Assembly (NCBI RefSeq): GCF_001039355.2
Contig: NW_019773803.1
Span: forward strand, 443,498-500,310
Length of the DNA stretch: 56,813 bases
Direction: 5' to 3'
Source: Lingula anatina
Taxonomy: Eukaryota; Brachiopoda; Lingulata; Lingulida; Lingulidae
The translations under genes and the position numbers were made by a program. Every line of letters begins with the position of its first letter. The first letter of the stretch is position 1. The notes below the pieces were generated by a model, which was not told where the DNA came from, searched no databases, and saw only the letters and a program-made list of their open reading frames with translations. This document shows positions 12,506-31,367 of this stretch, in pieces.

Positions 12506-12676
12506 ATGGTCACTATATGTAAAACATGATTAAGACAGAAATTTGTTATTAGACTTAAATAGTTTGAAAGTATACTTCGCAAATTTTACAAAACCTATTT
12601 TTTTCCCAACAGCCGCAGAAGAAAACCACAAAAGTAACACCAGCAAGGCCACAGCAAGATTTTTCCATTTGACCAT
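7942..12676 (-). CDS. VWD-B: secreted VWD plus C8-like cysteine-rich protein, complete
   Basis: Six coding exons (minus): 12676-12595, 11000-10929, 10450-10263, 9770-9598, 8859-8689 and 8386-7942. They total 1131 nt, exactly 377 codons including the stop (376 residues). All junctions are GT-AG and in phase; only the first donor (ATAG|GTTTTG) is weak. Residues 1-24 are a signal peptide with a leucine/valine core. The VWD domain runs from about residue 28 to 228, with CMAYGDPHFQTCDG at 33-46, GTCSYNM starting exon 3, and the hallmark VCGLCGNYDG near 178-187. Exon 6 is a cysteine-rich C8-like module (VDSTLLAQAEYLC...FSRCL...GCVSAFC...VCYFVQALGEVC) ending in a short tail. GDPH is intact, a motif linked in mucin-type VWD domains to calcium binding and Asp-Pro autocleavage. 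The protein is probably extracellular; its partner is unknown. It is a tandem paralogue of VWD-A. Confidence 0.85.
8472..8506. repeat. (GT)n microsatellite
   Basis: A pure GT run in the last intron of VWD-B. Confidence 0.95.
8589..8650. repeat. (AT)n microsatellite
   Basis: An AT run of about 62 bases, about 40 bases downstream (in the gene's direction) of the VWD-B donor at 8688. Confidence 0.95.
9233..9267. repeat. (GT)n microsatellite
   Basis: A GT run in the VWD-B intron between exons 4 and 5. Confidence 0.95.
9998..10230. repeat. Palindromic MITE in a VWD-B intron
   Basis: The arm GATCGACCTAACTCCCTGGG onward (from 9998) through GCTAAATTGCTGTCAGCCGA is mirrored at about 10176-10230 (TCGGCTGACAGCAATTTAGC onward). 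The centre (about 10057-10170) carries a shared core with AGATCGATCTATCCCCGTGG, GTCTGTCTCGCCTACTAAAA and GGGGGTAATTAACT. The same core appears at 28505-28632, and related elements occur at 27237-27405, 53500-53755 and 55150-55385. It has no coding capacity. Confidence 0.7.
11467..11990 (+). other. Possible decayed transposon ORF in a VWD-B intron
   Basis: A 129-codon plus-strand frame (11467-11856) and an overlapping frame follow a low-complexity AATTCAA repeat near 11553-11592. The C-terminal part (HQKTRQASKDAICNEVVRFI and after) vaguely resembles ORFs of unclassified invertebrate mobile elements, and stops follow quickly. There is no start context or splice support. I would not call a gene. 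Confidence 0.2.
12470..12503. repeat. (CA)n microsatellite
   Basis: A CA run of about 34 bases in the first coding intron of VWD-B. Confidence 0.95.
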
Positions 12677-12679
12677 GAT

Positions 12680-13402
12680 ACTGAAAAAGAAAAAGACACC
12701 TTTCTTTTAGGTTGATGAGTCACGCATTGTTTTTAAGACCCATTCTTTTTATTTACATCTTTTTTTTTATTCACAACCACCGTTAGGGCAAATGCTTGAT
12801 ACCACATTTTCACGCTTTCTCACATTTTCAATTTTCCGATAGTTTTATTGCGTGATCTCATAACTGGAGTTATGGGATGGATTTTTGGGGTAAAATGGGA
12901 TGTTCGATTTTTGGGAGTTTCAAATCTGTCAAAGCGGTTTACGATACGATTTGAACGGCAATAAAAATAACTGCTGTGTAAAATCTACGGGACCACGAGA
13001 CGGTATGTCAAAATTCTCTACAAAAAGTTTAGTTTGTTTCATATCAGATCTTATATTCAAACGTTAAACTGCACTTTGTTTGAATTGTGCCCTGCCCTCA
13101 GCGAATCTTCAATTTCAAACAAAATTCCTTATTGAAATCTGACATACCACCAAACAATTTAAGCGTAAAATGAGAAAAACTCTCTCAGTGATGTAATGCT
13201 TGAATATATATATATATAGTACAATACCTTAGTTGTAGCCAATAAAAAAGAAAATTTTGAAATGTTCTTAAGGTAACAAACGTCATGACAAAAAATAATG
13301 ATGAAAATAATTTTAATAACTAGATAAATCGAAAAAATTGACAAATATGATTCAAATATATATTCTAAGTAGTAAAAAAATCTAAAACATATAATGCCTA
13401 CC
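12680..13402 (-). other. VWD-B 5' UTR intron
   Basis: On the minus strand, a donor AAAAAG|GTAGGC (last exon base 13402) and an acceptor TTTTTCAG (exon from 12680, four bases before the ATG) frame an intron in the 5' leader, as in VWD-A. The leader and promoter should lie just right of 13402. Inside the intron I see only AT-rich sequence and a short (TA)n tract near 13206. Confidence 0.5.
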
Positions 13403-14800
13403 TTTTTCTACTCCACCAAAAAGTTGGTGCTTCTGGTATAGAATACGTTAGACTGCATCTCTTTGCCAAGTCCTCAGTACATATATCTTACATTTGTCAC
13501 CCACCAAAGGCCAGATGTAATGGATTTCTTGTTTCTTGTTGCTGCATGATAACGAGCAAGAAAAGGGGGAAATGATTAATGGTTCTTTTTGAAGCAATAA
13601 AATCCAGTATGAACAAAATTAGGTAATCATTATTTTCTGCTGCTCAATTTTAATTACTTTTGCAAGACTCTTCAAATTCTTTAATGTCATTTCTTGCTTT
13701 GCTGATCAGTTAAACTATTAAAACAATTGCCTTTCACTTCACCGCCTCGCAATGTTTTCGCGAAGTTTGCTAATAATATGTGTTTATTTTCAAATCCATA
13801 TTTTATATTTAAATAATAGGTACGGCACCGATGACTTCAACACATTCAAGCCAAAACAACAATTTTTGAATGACTGAAAGCCAAATTGACAGAACCACTT
13901 ATTAAAAACGTAGAAAATGATACCAGCACAGGTTTTAAGGCAAGCTGCAGCTTTAGTCAAGCCAAACTGCTATTCTGTGGAACTATCATAAGTAGTTTTA
14001 TAATAGAAATTTCAAATCATGAAACAGACACCAGTCGTCACAGCTCTTTTATCATCGTGTAACTCCTCGTGCTGAGTAGGTGGAAAGAGATGGAAGTGTA
14101 CCAGAATGTAGGCTGTCCATGCGCGTTTTAAAATTTTCCTAGTAATTACACAATTTTCTGGGGGAGCAAGATGTTTCAAAAAGTCTTTATGCGTTCAGTT
14201 CAGTTTCTCTTTTTTAACTACAAGCATATATTATTATACTTTTTGCTCTGTTTTTAAGTAAGATATCCTTCTACTTTGGTAACAGCATAACAATTTCGGA
14301 TTACGTCACTGGCTAAATAAACATTATAATTAATATTCATTATTATTATTATTATTATTATTATCGAATGAATGTACATTGTGAGAAACATTACAAAGTT
14401 TTTATTTTTTTGTACTTCGAGAAATATGCCTTTGGAAATGTTATACAAAAGTTTCACAATTTTTTCCTTTACGAAAGAGAAAAACAAACAGGTGAACCAA
14501 GTGATATCTATTTCAAAACAATGATCTAGATTAATACAGTCTGATGACTCTTCACAAAAGATGAGTAATGTGGTAACAAACCTATGCAATAAAATGCTAT
14601 CTTGGATTATGATAAATGAAATTTACAACATTTTATCAATACCCAAATACCCCCAATGTTCTTGTAGTAAGAATCTATCTGCTGAAATTAAATAACTTTG
14701 TGCGTTTATTTGTTTTATGTAAAGGCTAAGTGTTACAACTTACAAATTCTTCGACAATGCACAGGAGTAGGCAATGACCAATATGCTAGGAGTAGGCAAT
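13403..14800. other. Intergenic, upstream of VWD-B
   Basis: No gene is supported. It contains an (ATT)n tract near 14337-14364 and generic AT-rich sequence. It should include the VWD-B promoter. Confidence 0.35.
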
Positions 14801-14805
14801 GGCCA

Positions 14806-15480
14806 ATTGTCAGACGAAAAGCTTGAAAACAACAACAACACCTTAGAATTCCCCAGAGTTCATCCTTGAAATGCTGTGAATTGAATTAGTTCATTGCTTT
14901 GATATGTTTAGAACAAAAGAGTCCTAAAATTGGGAATTTATCAATAAAAGTTTCTTGAGTATCACATATATTGAATATGAATAAGATAGGAACTTATAAT
15001 AATCATATTATGCCAATGTAAGTATTATCTCAAGTATCATCACCGACCAGGTTTATGCCATGTATTACAATAATAACTAGAAAAGCACCCAGAGAGTGCA
15101 GACCTCCACCAAGGCAGCAAAGTATCCATCCAATGCCGTTTCACCCCTAAATTTTCATTCTATAATGATTTATCCTTTTTTTTGATTGTTGATTATTTAT
15201 TGATTACTGATCCGGATCACCACCAAAAACTAATCATCGGTTCCTTGGTCCACTTCTGACAGTTCTGACAGTTCATTAAAATCGGTCCATAACTTAGTTT
15301 TTTGATTTTAGATTATTGACTGATTATTGATCCAGATCACCACCAAAAACTAATCACATCTAAGTTAACCCATTTCTGACTTACCCTGAAAATTCCATCG
15401 AAATTCATACTTAACTTTTTGAGTTATGTTGATGACAAACAGACAGGCAAACAAACAAACAAACAGGGGTGAAAACATAA
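14806..15480. repeat. 675-bp duplication, copy 1
   Basis: It is nearly identical to 15481-16155 at a constant offset of 675. The differences I see are single-base: G/A at about 15136, T/C at about 15382, and one A/C in the CAAACAAA tract. A lone N at 15481 sits exactly at the junction. The block contains AACAACAACACC, then a repeat whose terminal word AACTAGAAAAGCAC starts near 15076. Confidence 0.9.
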
Positions 15481-16174
15481 NTTGTCAGACGAAAAGCTTG
15501 AAAACAACAACAACACCTTAGAATTCCCCAGAGTTCATCCTTGAAATGCTGTGAATTGAATTAGTTCATTGCTTTGATATGTTTAGAACAAAAGAGTCCT
15601 AAAATTGGGAATTTATCAATAAAAGTTTCTTGAGTATCACATATATTGAATATGAATAAGATAGGAACTTATAATAATCATATTATGCCAATGTAAGTAT
15701 TATCTCAAGTATCATCACCGACCAGGTTTATGCCATGTATTACAATAATAACTAGAAAAGCACCCAGAGAGTGCAGACCTCCACCAAGGCAGCAAAGTAT
15801 CCATCCAATACCGTTTCACCCCTAAATTTTCATTCTATAATGATTTATCCTTTTTTTTGATTGTTGATTATTTATTGATTACTGATCCGGATCACCACCA
15901 AAAACTAATCATCGGTTCCTTGGTCCACTTCTGACAGTTCTGACAGTTCATTAAAATCGGTCCATAACTTAGTTTTTTGATTTTAGATTATTGACTGATT
16001 ATTGATCCAGATCACCACCAAAAACTAATCACATCTAAGTTAACCCATTTCTGACCTACCCTGAAAATTCCATCGAAATTCATACTTAACTTTTTGAGTT
16101 ATGTTGATGACAAACAGACAGGCAAAAAAACAAACAAACAGGGGTGAAAACATAACCACCTTGGCAGAGGTGAT
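15076..16174 (-). mobile_element. CCAAGGAGGTTATG-type interspersed repeat, reverse orientation
   Basis: Read on the minus strand it starts CACCTCTGCCAAGGTGGTTA and ends GGAGGTCTGCACTCTC...TGCTTTTCTAGTT. Between the ends are units with AACTCAAAAAGTTA, TGAAATTTT and GGTGATCC(G/A)GATCA, about 145 bp each. The same family lies in the other orientation at 43011-43526 and 43585-43829. The ends share an inverted CCTCCxCCAAGG word, which suggests a non-autonomous DNA element. The span shown includes the suspected assembly duplication. Confidence 0.7.
15481..16155. repeat. 675-bp duplication, copy 2
   Basis: The second copy of the block at 14806-15480. It begins at the single N, and only this copy continues into the full right end of the repeat (CACCTTGGCAGAGGTG, about 16157-16172). 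Copy 1 is cut off exactly where copy 2 starts, as expected for two unmerged overlapping contigs. Confidence 0.9.
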
Positions 16175-16444
16175 TAAAATAATAATGATATATGTTCCAT
16201 GAACCCTACTACCATTCCAGGAGGATAACATCCCTGTCATAAGATATAACAAATAAAGCAATGCTTGTGATAAATCAGTTCTGTTTGAATATAGTACGTA
16301 ATTAAAAGCTTTTTTCTGAATAAACATATAAATGCATTACTGAATATCTTGGTACAAAATTACTGTAAGAAAACTCTTAATATGCTAATTCCATAGAATA
16401 ATCAGCTGTTAGAACTGCCATGACACATTCTTGTTGTGACTTTG

Positions 16445-16674
16445 CAGGGGCGGATCCAGGATTATTTGAAAGGGGGGGTCAGCAAATGTGAAAGCCAACA
16501 CCCCCTTGGCATGGGGTTCAGGGCCTTCTGTAGGGTCTGGAAAATTTTTGATATTTTAGAGGGCGAACATTGCCATTTGGTACGGTTTTGAACTATGATT
16601 CAGCTAGTCAAAGTTCTAATTTTTTCCCAGAAATCAAAGGACCCCCTGACCCCTCCCCCCTAAACCCGCCACTG
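16445..16674. mobile_element. Short hAT-like MITE
   Basis: The left end reads CAGGGGCGGATCCAGG and the right end reads CCTAAACCCGCCACTG, an imperfect inverted pair of the kind found at ends of hAT-type elements. It is about 230 bp long and non-coding. A clean 8-bp target duplication is not obvious. Confidence 0.5.
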
Positions 16675-16972
16675 CTTTGTAAGTTAGTGTAACTTGGAAT
16701 GATTGTAAGAAGGAGAGACATGCATGCACTGTGTTCAGATAAACATCTGTAAACAGACAGCACTTTAGGCCTCTCCCATTACCTTTTCAATTTTAATAAT
16801 AAATAAATAAATAAATAAAAACATAATTATTTCCTTACCATCCTATATCAATAGCATTTGAAATCACTTAGACATGTTATAAAATGAGTATTGCAAATTA
16901 ATTCTCAAAAATTATTCTCCTTCAAAGAGTAAGTAGAAAACAAAAAATAACATATCCCAACGAAGAGGAACA

Positions 16973-26374
<9,402 letters not shown>

Positions 26375-26723
26375 TTTATACGCTTGGCTTGAATCTATTA
26401 ATATGACTATACCCACAGTATGAATATCTGTCAATTAACACCCGTACCTGTGGTACAAGCTGTAAATGCACCTTATAAAACCAAACACAATTTTTACATT
26501 CAATGCGCAGTGGGTCAAATAAACACTGGATTTACAGTAAATTCTGTATGAACATGGGGCAAAAAATAAAGAATGACAAGATTATTGTTACAAAAACTAC
26601 ACCTTAAATCAAACAAAAACATTCCAGCATGCAATATGACATCAACAAAACATAACTACTAGTACATGGATATCATTAAATACAATTAATAGATAAAATG
26701 GTCTTGAAAATACATCTAATACA

Positions 26724-26918
26724 TTAATCTAGGTGACCAGCATCCTTAATGGTCACTTTTCGAGACAGTATAATTACTAGCACAATGGACAATATGACTA
26801 CTAGGATAGCCACAATGTAAAAGGTTTCTTCATCAAAGATGTCTGTAAATGATGGCACAACTGAAAAGAAGCGCTTTGTAAGTTCTCGTGCTACATTTGG
26901 TTTTTTCAAATTCTTCAT
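26724..26918 (-). CDS. 64-residue single-pass membrane microprotein
   Basis: An uninterrupted ATG-to-TAA frame of 64 residues with A at -3. Residues 1-32 are hydrophilic and basic with an acidic end (FTDIFDEE). Residues about 34-52 (YIVAILVVILSIVLVIILS) form one strong transmembrane helix. The tail is short and charged (RKVTIKDAGHLD). I do not recognise the family; it resembles small integral membrane proteins in layout. It lies on the same strand as TAPL, 349 bp upstream of its ATG, with no AATAAA between them. It is either a separate small gene or an upstream frame on a shared transcript. An acceptor-like TTATTTCAG before about 27053 suggests a spliced leader. Confidence 0.65.
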   Translation of the reverse strand: MKNLKKPNVARELTKRFFSVVPSFTDIFDEETFYIVAILVVILSIVLVIILSRKVTIKDAGHLD

Positions 26919-27236
26919 GATTGCAGAATCAGAAAGTTCGTTTTGTATGTCTTGTTGTTGTAACTTTATACTGTTTCAATAATTCCTGTGATATCTATCA
27001 GGCTCGATGTTAACAGGGTGTCCAGGATGATTTTCAAACACAAAATGGCATTCTGAAATAAGAAGATAAAAGTGTGAAATTGTGACTATTGTTAATGTGT
27101 ATTAAAAACAAACAAACAAACAAATAAATAAAGCTTACAAAAGTATGGAGAAGTTGCGAGTATACTAGCCCCCCCCCCCCCAAAAAAAAAAAATAATAAT
27201 AATAAATAAATAAAAGGTAAGTTTTAGTTTTGACCA

Positions 27237-27406
27237 CAGCGCTTCAGGGGATTCTCACTAAATTGCAATCTACTTAAGCGGTTTAGATGTCTGTCACGCC
27301 TACTGAAGCTGCTAGGGGGTAATCAATTATTGTTTAGTAGCTTCAGTAGGTGTGCCAGACATCAAAGCCGCTTAAGACGAAAGCAATTTAGCAAGAAACC
27401 CTGCCC
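27237..27406. repeat. Palindromic MITE
   Basis: The left half (TCACTAAATTGCAATCTACTTAAGCGG...GTCTGTCACGCCTACTGAAGC) mirrors the right half (GCTTCAGTAGGTGTGCCAGACAT...CCGCTTAAGACGAAAGCAATTTAGC). The centre is GGGGGTAATCAATTATTG. It is a family member of 9998-10230, 53500-53755 and 55150-55385. Its right edge abuts the duplicated TAPL exon fragment at 27407. Confidence 0.85.
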
Positions 27407-27522
27407 AGTGTCCAACAGAACAATGCCCAGAACCAAGGTTTCCTCAAGTTAGAAACAGCATCCGAAAATAGCAACAATTTTATAATTTGACAGACCCATA
27501 AGATAACAGTAATAACTGCAAT
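27407..27522 (-). pseudogene. Exact 116-bp copy of part of the TAPL first coding exon
   Basis: Identical, base for base as far as I can read, to 25986-26101 and in the same orientation. Flanks differ on both sides. It has no splice sites of its own and encodes only a TMD0 fragment, so it is a duplicated exon scrap. It begins immediately after the MITE at 27237-27406. Confidence 0.9.
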
Positions 27523-28011
27523 CAATCCTGTCAGTTGGATAGAGTATGGGAAGCCAGTCTTAGTCTGGTCACTGTATGCAGTGACAGACCACTAACTCAG
27601 CTCTACAGTAGAGTACTGATAAACATCGGTAATTCTAGGCCATGGCTGACTTTAGATTTTCAGATATCTCATAACACAAATTGGGACAAAAGTCTTGCGT
27701 AGTTCAGTTGTCCACAATCAATGCTAGTGGACACTGGAATCCAAAACCAAGTTTAGGAGATTGAATTCCATGCTGACATCATACAAAGGCTCTCTGATCT
27801 GGACAGGGATAGTGCCATTGGCCATTGGCATAGTGTTATGTTTTGGGTCGACATAAGTGGCAACTTCCAGACAGAACTCTTGGTTATTGCTGGAAGTCTG
27901 ACTGGCCAGCGTTACATAGATAAAGTCCTAAGGGCAGCTGTTTTGCCATTCACGGATCAACACCTTACCCTTCGCTTGCTCCAGCAACGTAACACCCATT
28001 CCCATACCGCT

Positions 28012-29037
28012 GGGGCAGATCCAGAGATATTTTCTGACAGTCTTCCAAATTATCTTTGTTAATCCATCCTCAATTCTTGACTGTCTTCTGACAGAAAAAA
28101 ATAGATACCCGTCAATGTAAACTTGAAAATCTGACCGTCTTCCGGAAGACCCAGAAGACGGCCTCAATCTGCCCCTGTACCGCCAGCAGGATAGTACAAG
28201 CATACCTGCAGCAGGAGCATATCCAGACTCTTCTACTTTAGACCAGACATGTGTCCTATTGAGCATCCCTGGTGTGAACTGAGTAGACCATTGACTTGGG
28301 TAGACCAAAACCACCAGCTATAGAGTTAAGAGCTGTACTGGTAAAAGAATGGAGAAGGACAACTTAGGTCTGCACTTGAGGTCTCGTAAAGTCTATGAGG
28401 GGGAGGGCACTTGCCTGCATTGCAGTCAGAGGAGGGCATACACATTACGGAGCAATATACCACCCTTTAGGCTACATTATTGCATGAAAAAATATATTTA
28501 AACCATAGATCCCATTTCCATAGATTTTAGATCAATCTATCCCTGTGGGGAGTCTCACTAGATTACTGTCAGGTTAACCAGCTTAAGCGTCTGTCCCACC
28601 TACTGAAAGCTGTAAGGGGGTAATTAACTATGGCCTAGTATATAATGTATAGTTATCTCACAAGCCCCATGTTGTTGCATATGACCAAACTTGTCAAATT
28701 ATAATAAGCTATCATAGAAACTCTTACCATTACCCTTGGTATAATTTTACATGTTTAATATACATCACTATCTAATGGTATAAAATTGGAAGGCACAAAG
28801 TTGATCTGCAGCATCTTTTTTCAATAAAATGTCTCATGGTTATGAAGGTGCAAAAAGCCCAGTCACTGGACACCACTAACAGGGGCTGTCTTCTGGGTCT
28901 TCAGGAGGACAGTCAAATATTCATATTTATACTGACAGGTATCTATTTTTTCTGTCGGAAGATGGTCAAAAATTGGAGAATGGATCAACAAAGATAATTT
29001 GGAAGACTGTCAAAAAAATACCTCTGGATCTGCCCCT
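28012..29037. mobile_element. DNA element with ~155-bp inverted ends
   Basis: The left arm (28012 to about 28165) starts TGGGGCAGATCCAGAGATAT and includes AGTCTTCCAAATTATCTTTG, ATAGATACCC and GACCCAGAAGACGG. The right arm (about 28885-29037) is its inverted copy: CTTCTGGGTCTTC, GGTATCTATTTTTTC, CAAAGATAATTTGGAAGACT, CTCTGGATCTGCCCC. No transposase is visible. A second MITE core sits inside at 28505-28632. The 128-codon minus-strand frame across the left arm is not a gene. Confidence 0.85.
28505..28632. repeat. MITE core copy nested in another element
   Basis: TAGATTTTAGATCAATCTAT, GTGGGGAGTCTCACTAGATT and AAGGGGGTAATTAACTA match the core at about 10070-10167. It lies between the long inverted arms of 28012-29037. 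Confidence 0.75.
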
Positions 29038-29060
29038 GACTAACACTATAAGACAGGCAG

Positions 29061-29517
29061 CGGTGTGACTGAAATGCGCAATACACCGCAATACAGCGCG
29101 ACACAGTGCAATACACTTCAAAAATCAAATCCAATTGCAATTACACAATGAAATGACCATTCCCAGCAAAGTATGGTGATATAAAAACAACCTATATTAC
29201 TAGGTAAGTAATATCGTTGATATAACTTAACAAATCAGCAAGACTTTTATATTGTCTGGTTGGCAGCCATGTTGACCAGTGGCTCTTCTTGGATATATTA
29301 CTGGCCAAGAAGAGCTACTCGCCAACATGGCGGCTGACCAAACAATGAAAAAATTGTCAAGGTGTATCAGCAATATTAATTACTATGTACTATATTTTGC
29401 TTTTATATCACCCTATTTTATTTGAGATTACCCTTTCGTGTGTTTACTTGCAACTGGACTTGTGTTATCAAGTGTATTGCGCTGTGTTGCAATGTATTGC
29501 GCATTTCAGTCACACCG
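29061..29517. mobile_element. 457-bp MITE with 9-bp target duplication
   Basis: The left end CGGTGTGACTGAAATGCGCA and right end TGCGCATTTCAGTCACACCG are perfect inverted copies, continuing into ACACCGCAATACAGCGCG-type subterminal repeats. The flanks GACAGGCAG at 29052-29060 and 29518-29526 are an exact 9-bp direct repeat. Inside lies a second palindrome (GCAGCCATGTTGACC...CCAACATGGCGGCTGAC, about 29262-29338). A 9-bp duplication fits Mutator-like elements. No coding sequence. Confidence 0.9.
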
Positions 29518-30067
29518 GACAGGCAGCTTAATGCTATAAAAGAAATCAAAAAGTTTTTTTTTGTTTAGTTGTTATTTGTGGGAATGAAAATATTTTCAAG
29601 ATAAGAAATTGTGTGACAAGTTTGGGAAGAGTAATAAAACTAATATAAGTATTACATATCTCCCTTGCACAGCAACTCACCATAAATGCAGTGCATGCTA
29701 TTAATAAAATCTGCAACTGTACAAATGTCACAATGCTCTAGGAGTCGTTCACTTTTCCACAGATAATGCTGTGCATGCACAGTTAACCCATTTCTGCTGG
29801 TCATGTGTGCAAGCCTTTTTATGGTAGCACCAGGGCGCTGTGTACTAGTAGGTGCCTTGCCTCTGTAGATACAGTACTGTATGTCGACTACTTGTAAAGA
29901 AACAGGATGCAGAAAGGACCCCAGGGTAAAGCACCAAGCATGCACATATCACTGGAAAAAGGCACGCACACACGGCCAGTGAAAACTGGCTAACCGAGCA
30001 GACCAAAAAGTAAAAGATGGGATTGGTTAGCACCTAAAATTAATGTTACACTGCTGTCATACCGGGG

Positions 30068-30232
30068 CCGTAGCGATAGTCCGAAGGTTCAATAGTCCGA
30101 AGGTTCATTGGTCCGAATGTTCACTATAGAACCTTCGGACCAATGAACCCTTAAATAAAAAATCGATGAAAATGTTACCACTTTTCGGACCAATGAACCT
30201 TCGGACCAATGAACCTTCGGACTATCGAGACG
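30068..30232. repeat. GTCCGAAGGTTCA foldback array
   Basis: Two to three direct copies of (A/T)GTCCGAAGGTTCA at the left (about 30077-30122) face four inverted copies (TGAACCTTCGGAC, about 30129-30227) across a short AT-rich loop. The outer ends GGGGCCGTAGCGATAGTCCG and CGGACTATCGAGACGCCCCC are also inverted. This indicates a small foldback element. Confidence 0.8.
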
Positions 30233-30239
30233 CCCCCGT

Positions 30240-31330
30240 CATACCCATACACGTACCTGTACATGTACGGTAGTACTAACGTAAGTATCAAACACCGTCA
30301 AAATAGCACCAGTAGTACACTTTTAAACCTACCAAGTTGTCTTTCCACTTAGAACTTAGTTTTTATAATTTTTTTTTCAATGAGAAATTGAGGTTGCAAA
30401 ACGGCTGCGAAATTCCAAAGGCATCTACCTTTATAGCACAATTTTATGATTGCACCGAATCTTGCAATCAATATACAGCTATGTCATAGGTGGCGTGCTT
30501 TACCAAGACATGCCAAAAGACACCAGGGGCCATATCCTCGGAACTTTTTGATAATTATTTATTCCGTCCTCAGATCGTCTTTAATATGTCAGGGAAATAA
30601 ATTTTAAAGCCATGGTATTCTCCAGTCTATCAAACCAATTACGGTTCTTTATGAAACTCTTCCTTCTCCAGAGGTAAGAAAGCATACCGAGAGGAAAGTT
30701 TTGAAGTTGGTTCGGCGTTGTGGACGGGCCGGTCTATGAGAATTTTTTACTTCTAGGTAAGATAAAGATTCATAGTGGATGTGCAAACTGGTCTTCATTT
30801 TACATTTTTTTGACGACAATATCTTTTATGCGTTAGCACAGCCAGTACATATCAGAAATAGTACGTAGATCTTAACCTAAATTTAGGGACAGTCGGTCAA
30901 CCGGGCACTTTGCATTAGCAACCGGCAAATGGGGTAAAGCAGATAGGAAAACATGGCGGATTGCATTGACTAGTATGTAAATGTCGTCAGACCTTATTTC
31001 ACAGTGCTTGACCACTTGTGTCAGTGAGGTTGAGCTATATGCCTGGTTTATTTCCTTTCAAGGCCTTTATAATTATGGCTGCTGCGCACCTGATTAAGAG
31101 AAAGACAGCCTTAACTGCTGATCATTATCTGTGATCGGGAATCTTACCGCAGTAAATTACAAAGCCACTATGCCTACCTGGATGAGCCTTATATTCACCC
31201 CTCAAGTAGAACACTCTCAGGAAGCAATTGATTTTATCAAGGAAGGCGCCAATTGTACTAATTTCAGTTGACATTCCACTGCTGGCAAATGTGACAGGCA
31301 AGTTTTGGGCTGGGATACTAGTATAAAAGG
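30240..31330. other. Non-coding stretch between repeats
   Basis: No supported gene. It could include the promoter region of the minus-strand microprotein/TAPL unit, but I see no decisive core element. Confidence 0.3.
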
Positions 31331-31367
31331 GTTTATACTAGTTTATATTTGACTCACTCATACACCA

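Noticed and set aside
26375-26434. Longer N-terminus for TAPL
   Set aside because: The in-frame upstream codons start with TTG, not ATG; the ATG at 26374 fits the TMD0 start of ABCB9.
27928-28314. 128-codon minus-strand frame
   Set aside because: It overlaps the left arm of the long inverted-repeat element and has no recognised domain.
30068-30232. CRISPR-like repeat pattern
   Set aside because: Repeats are inverted, with no constant unique spacers and no cas genes; the context is a eukaryotic genome.
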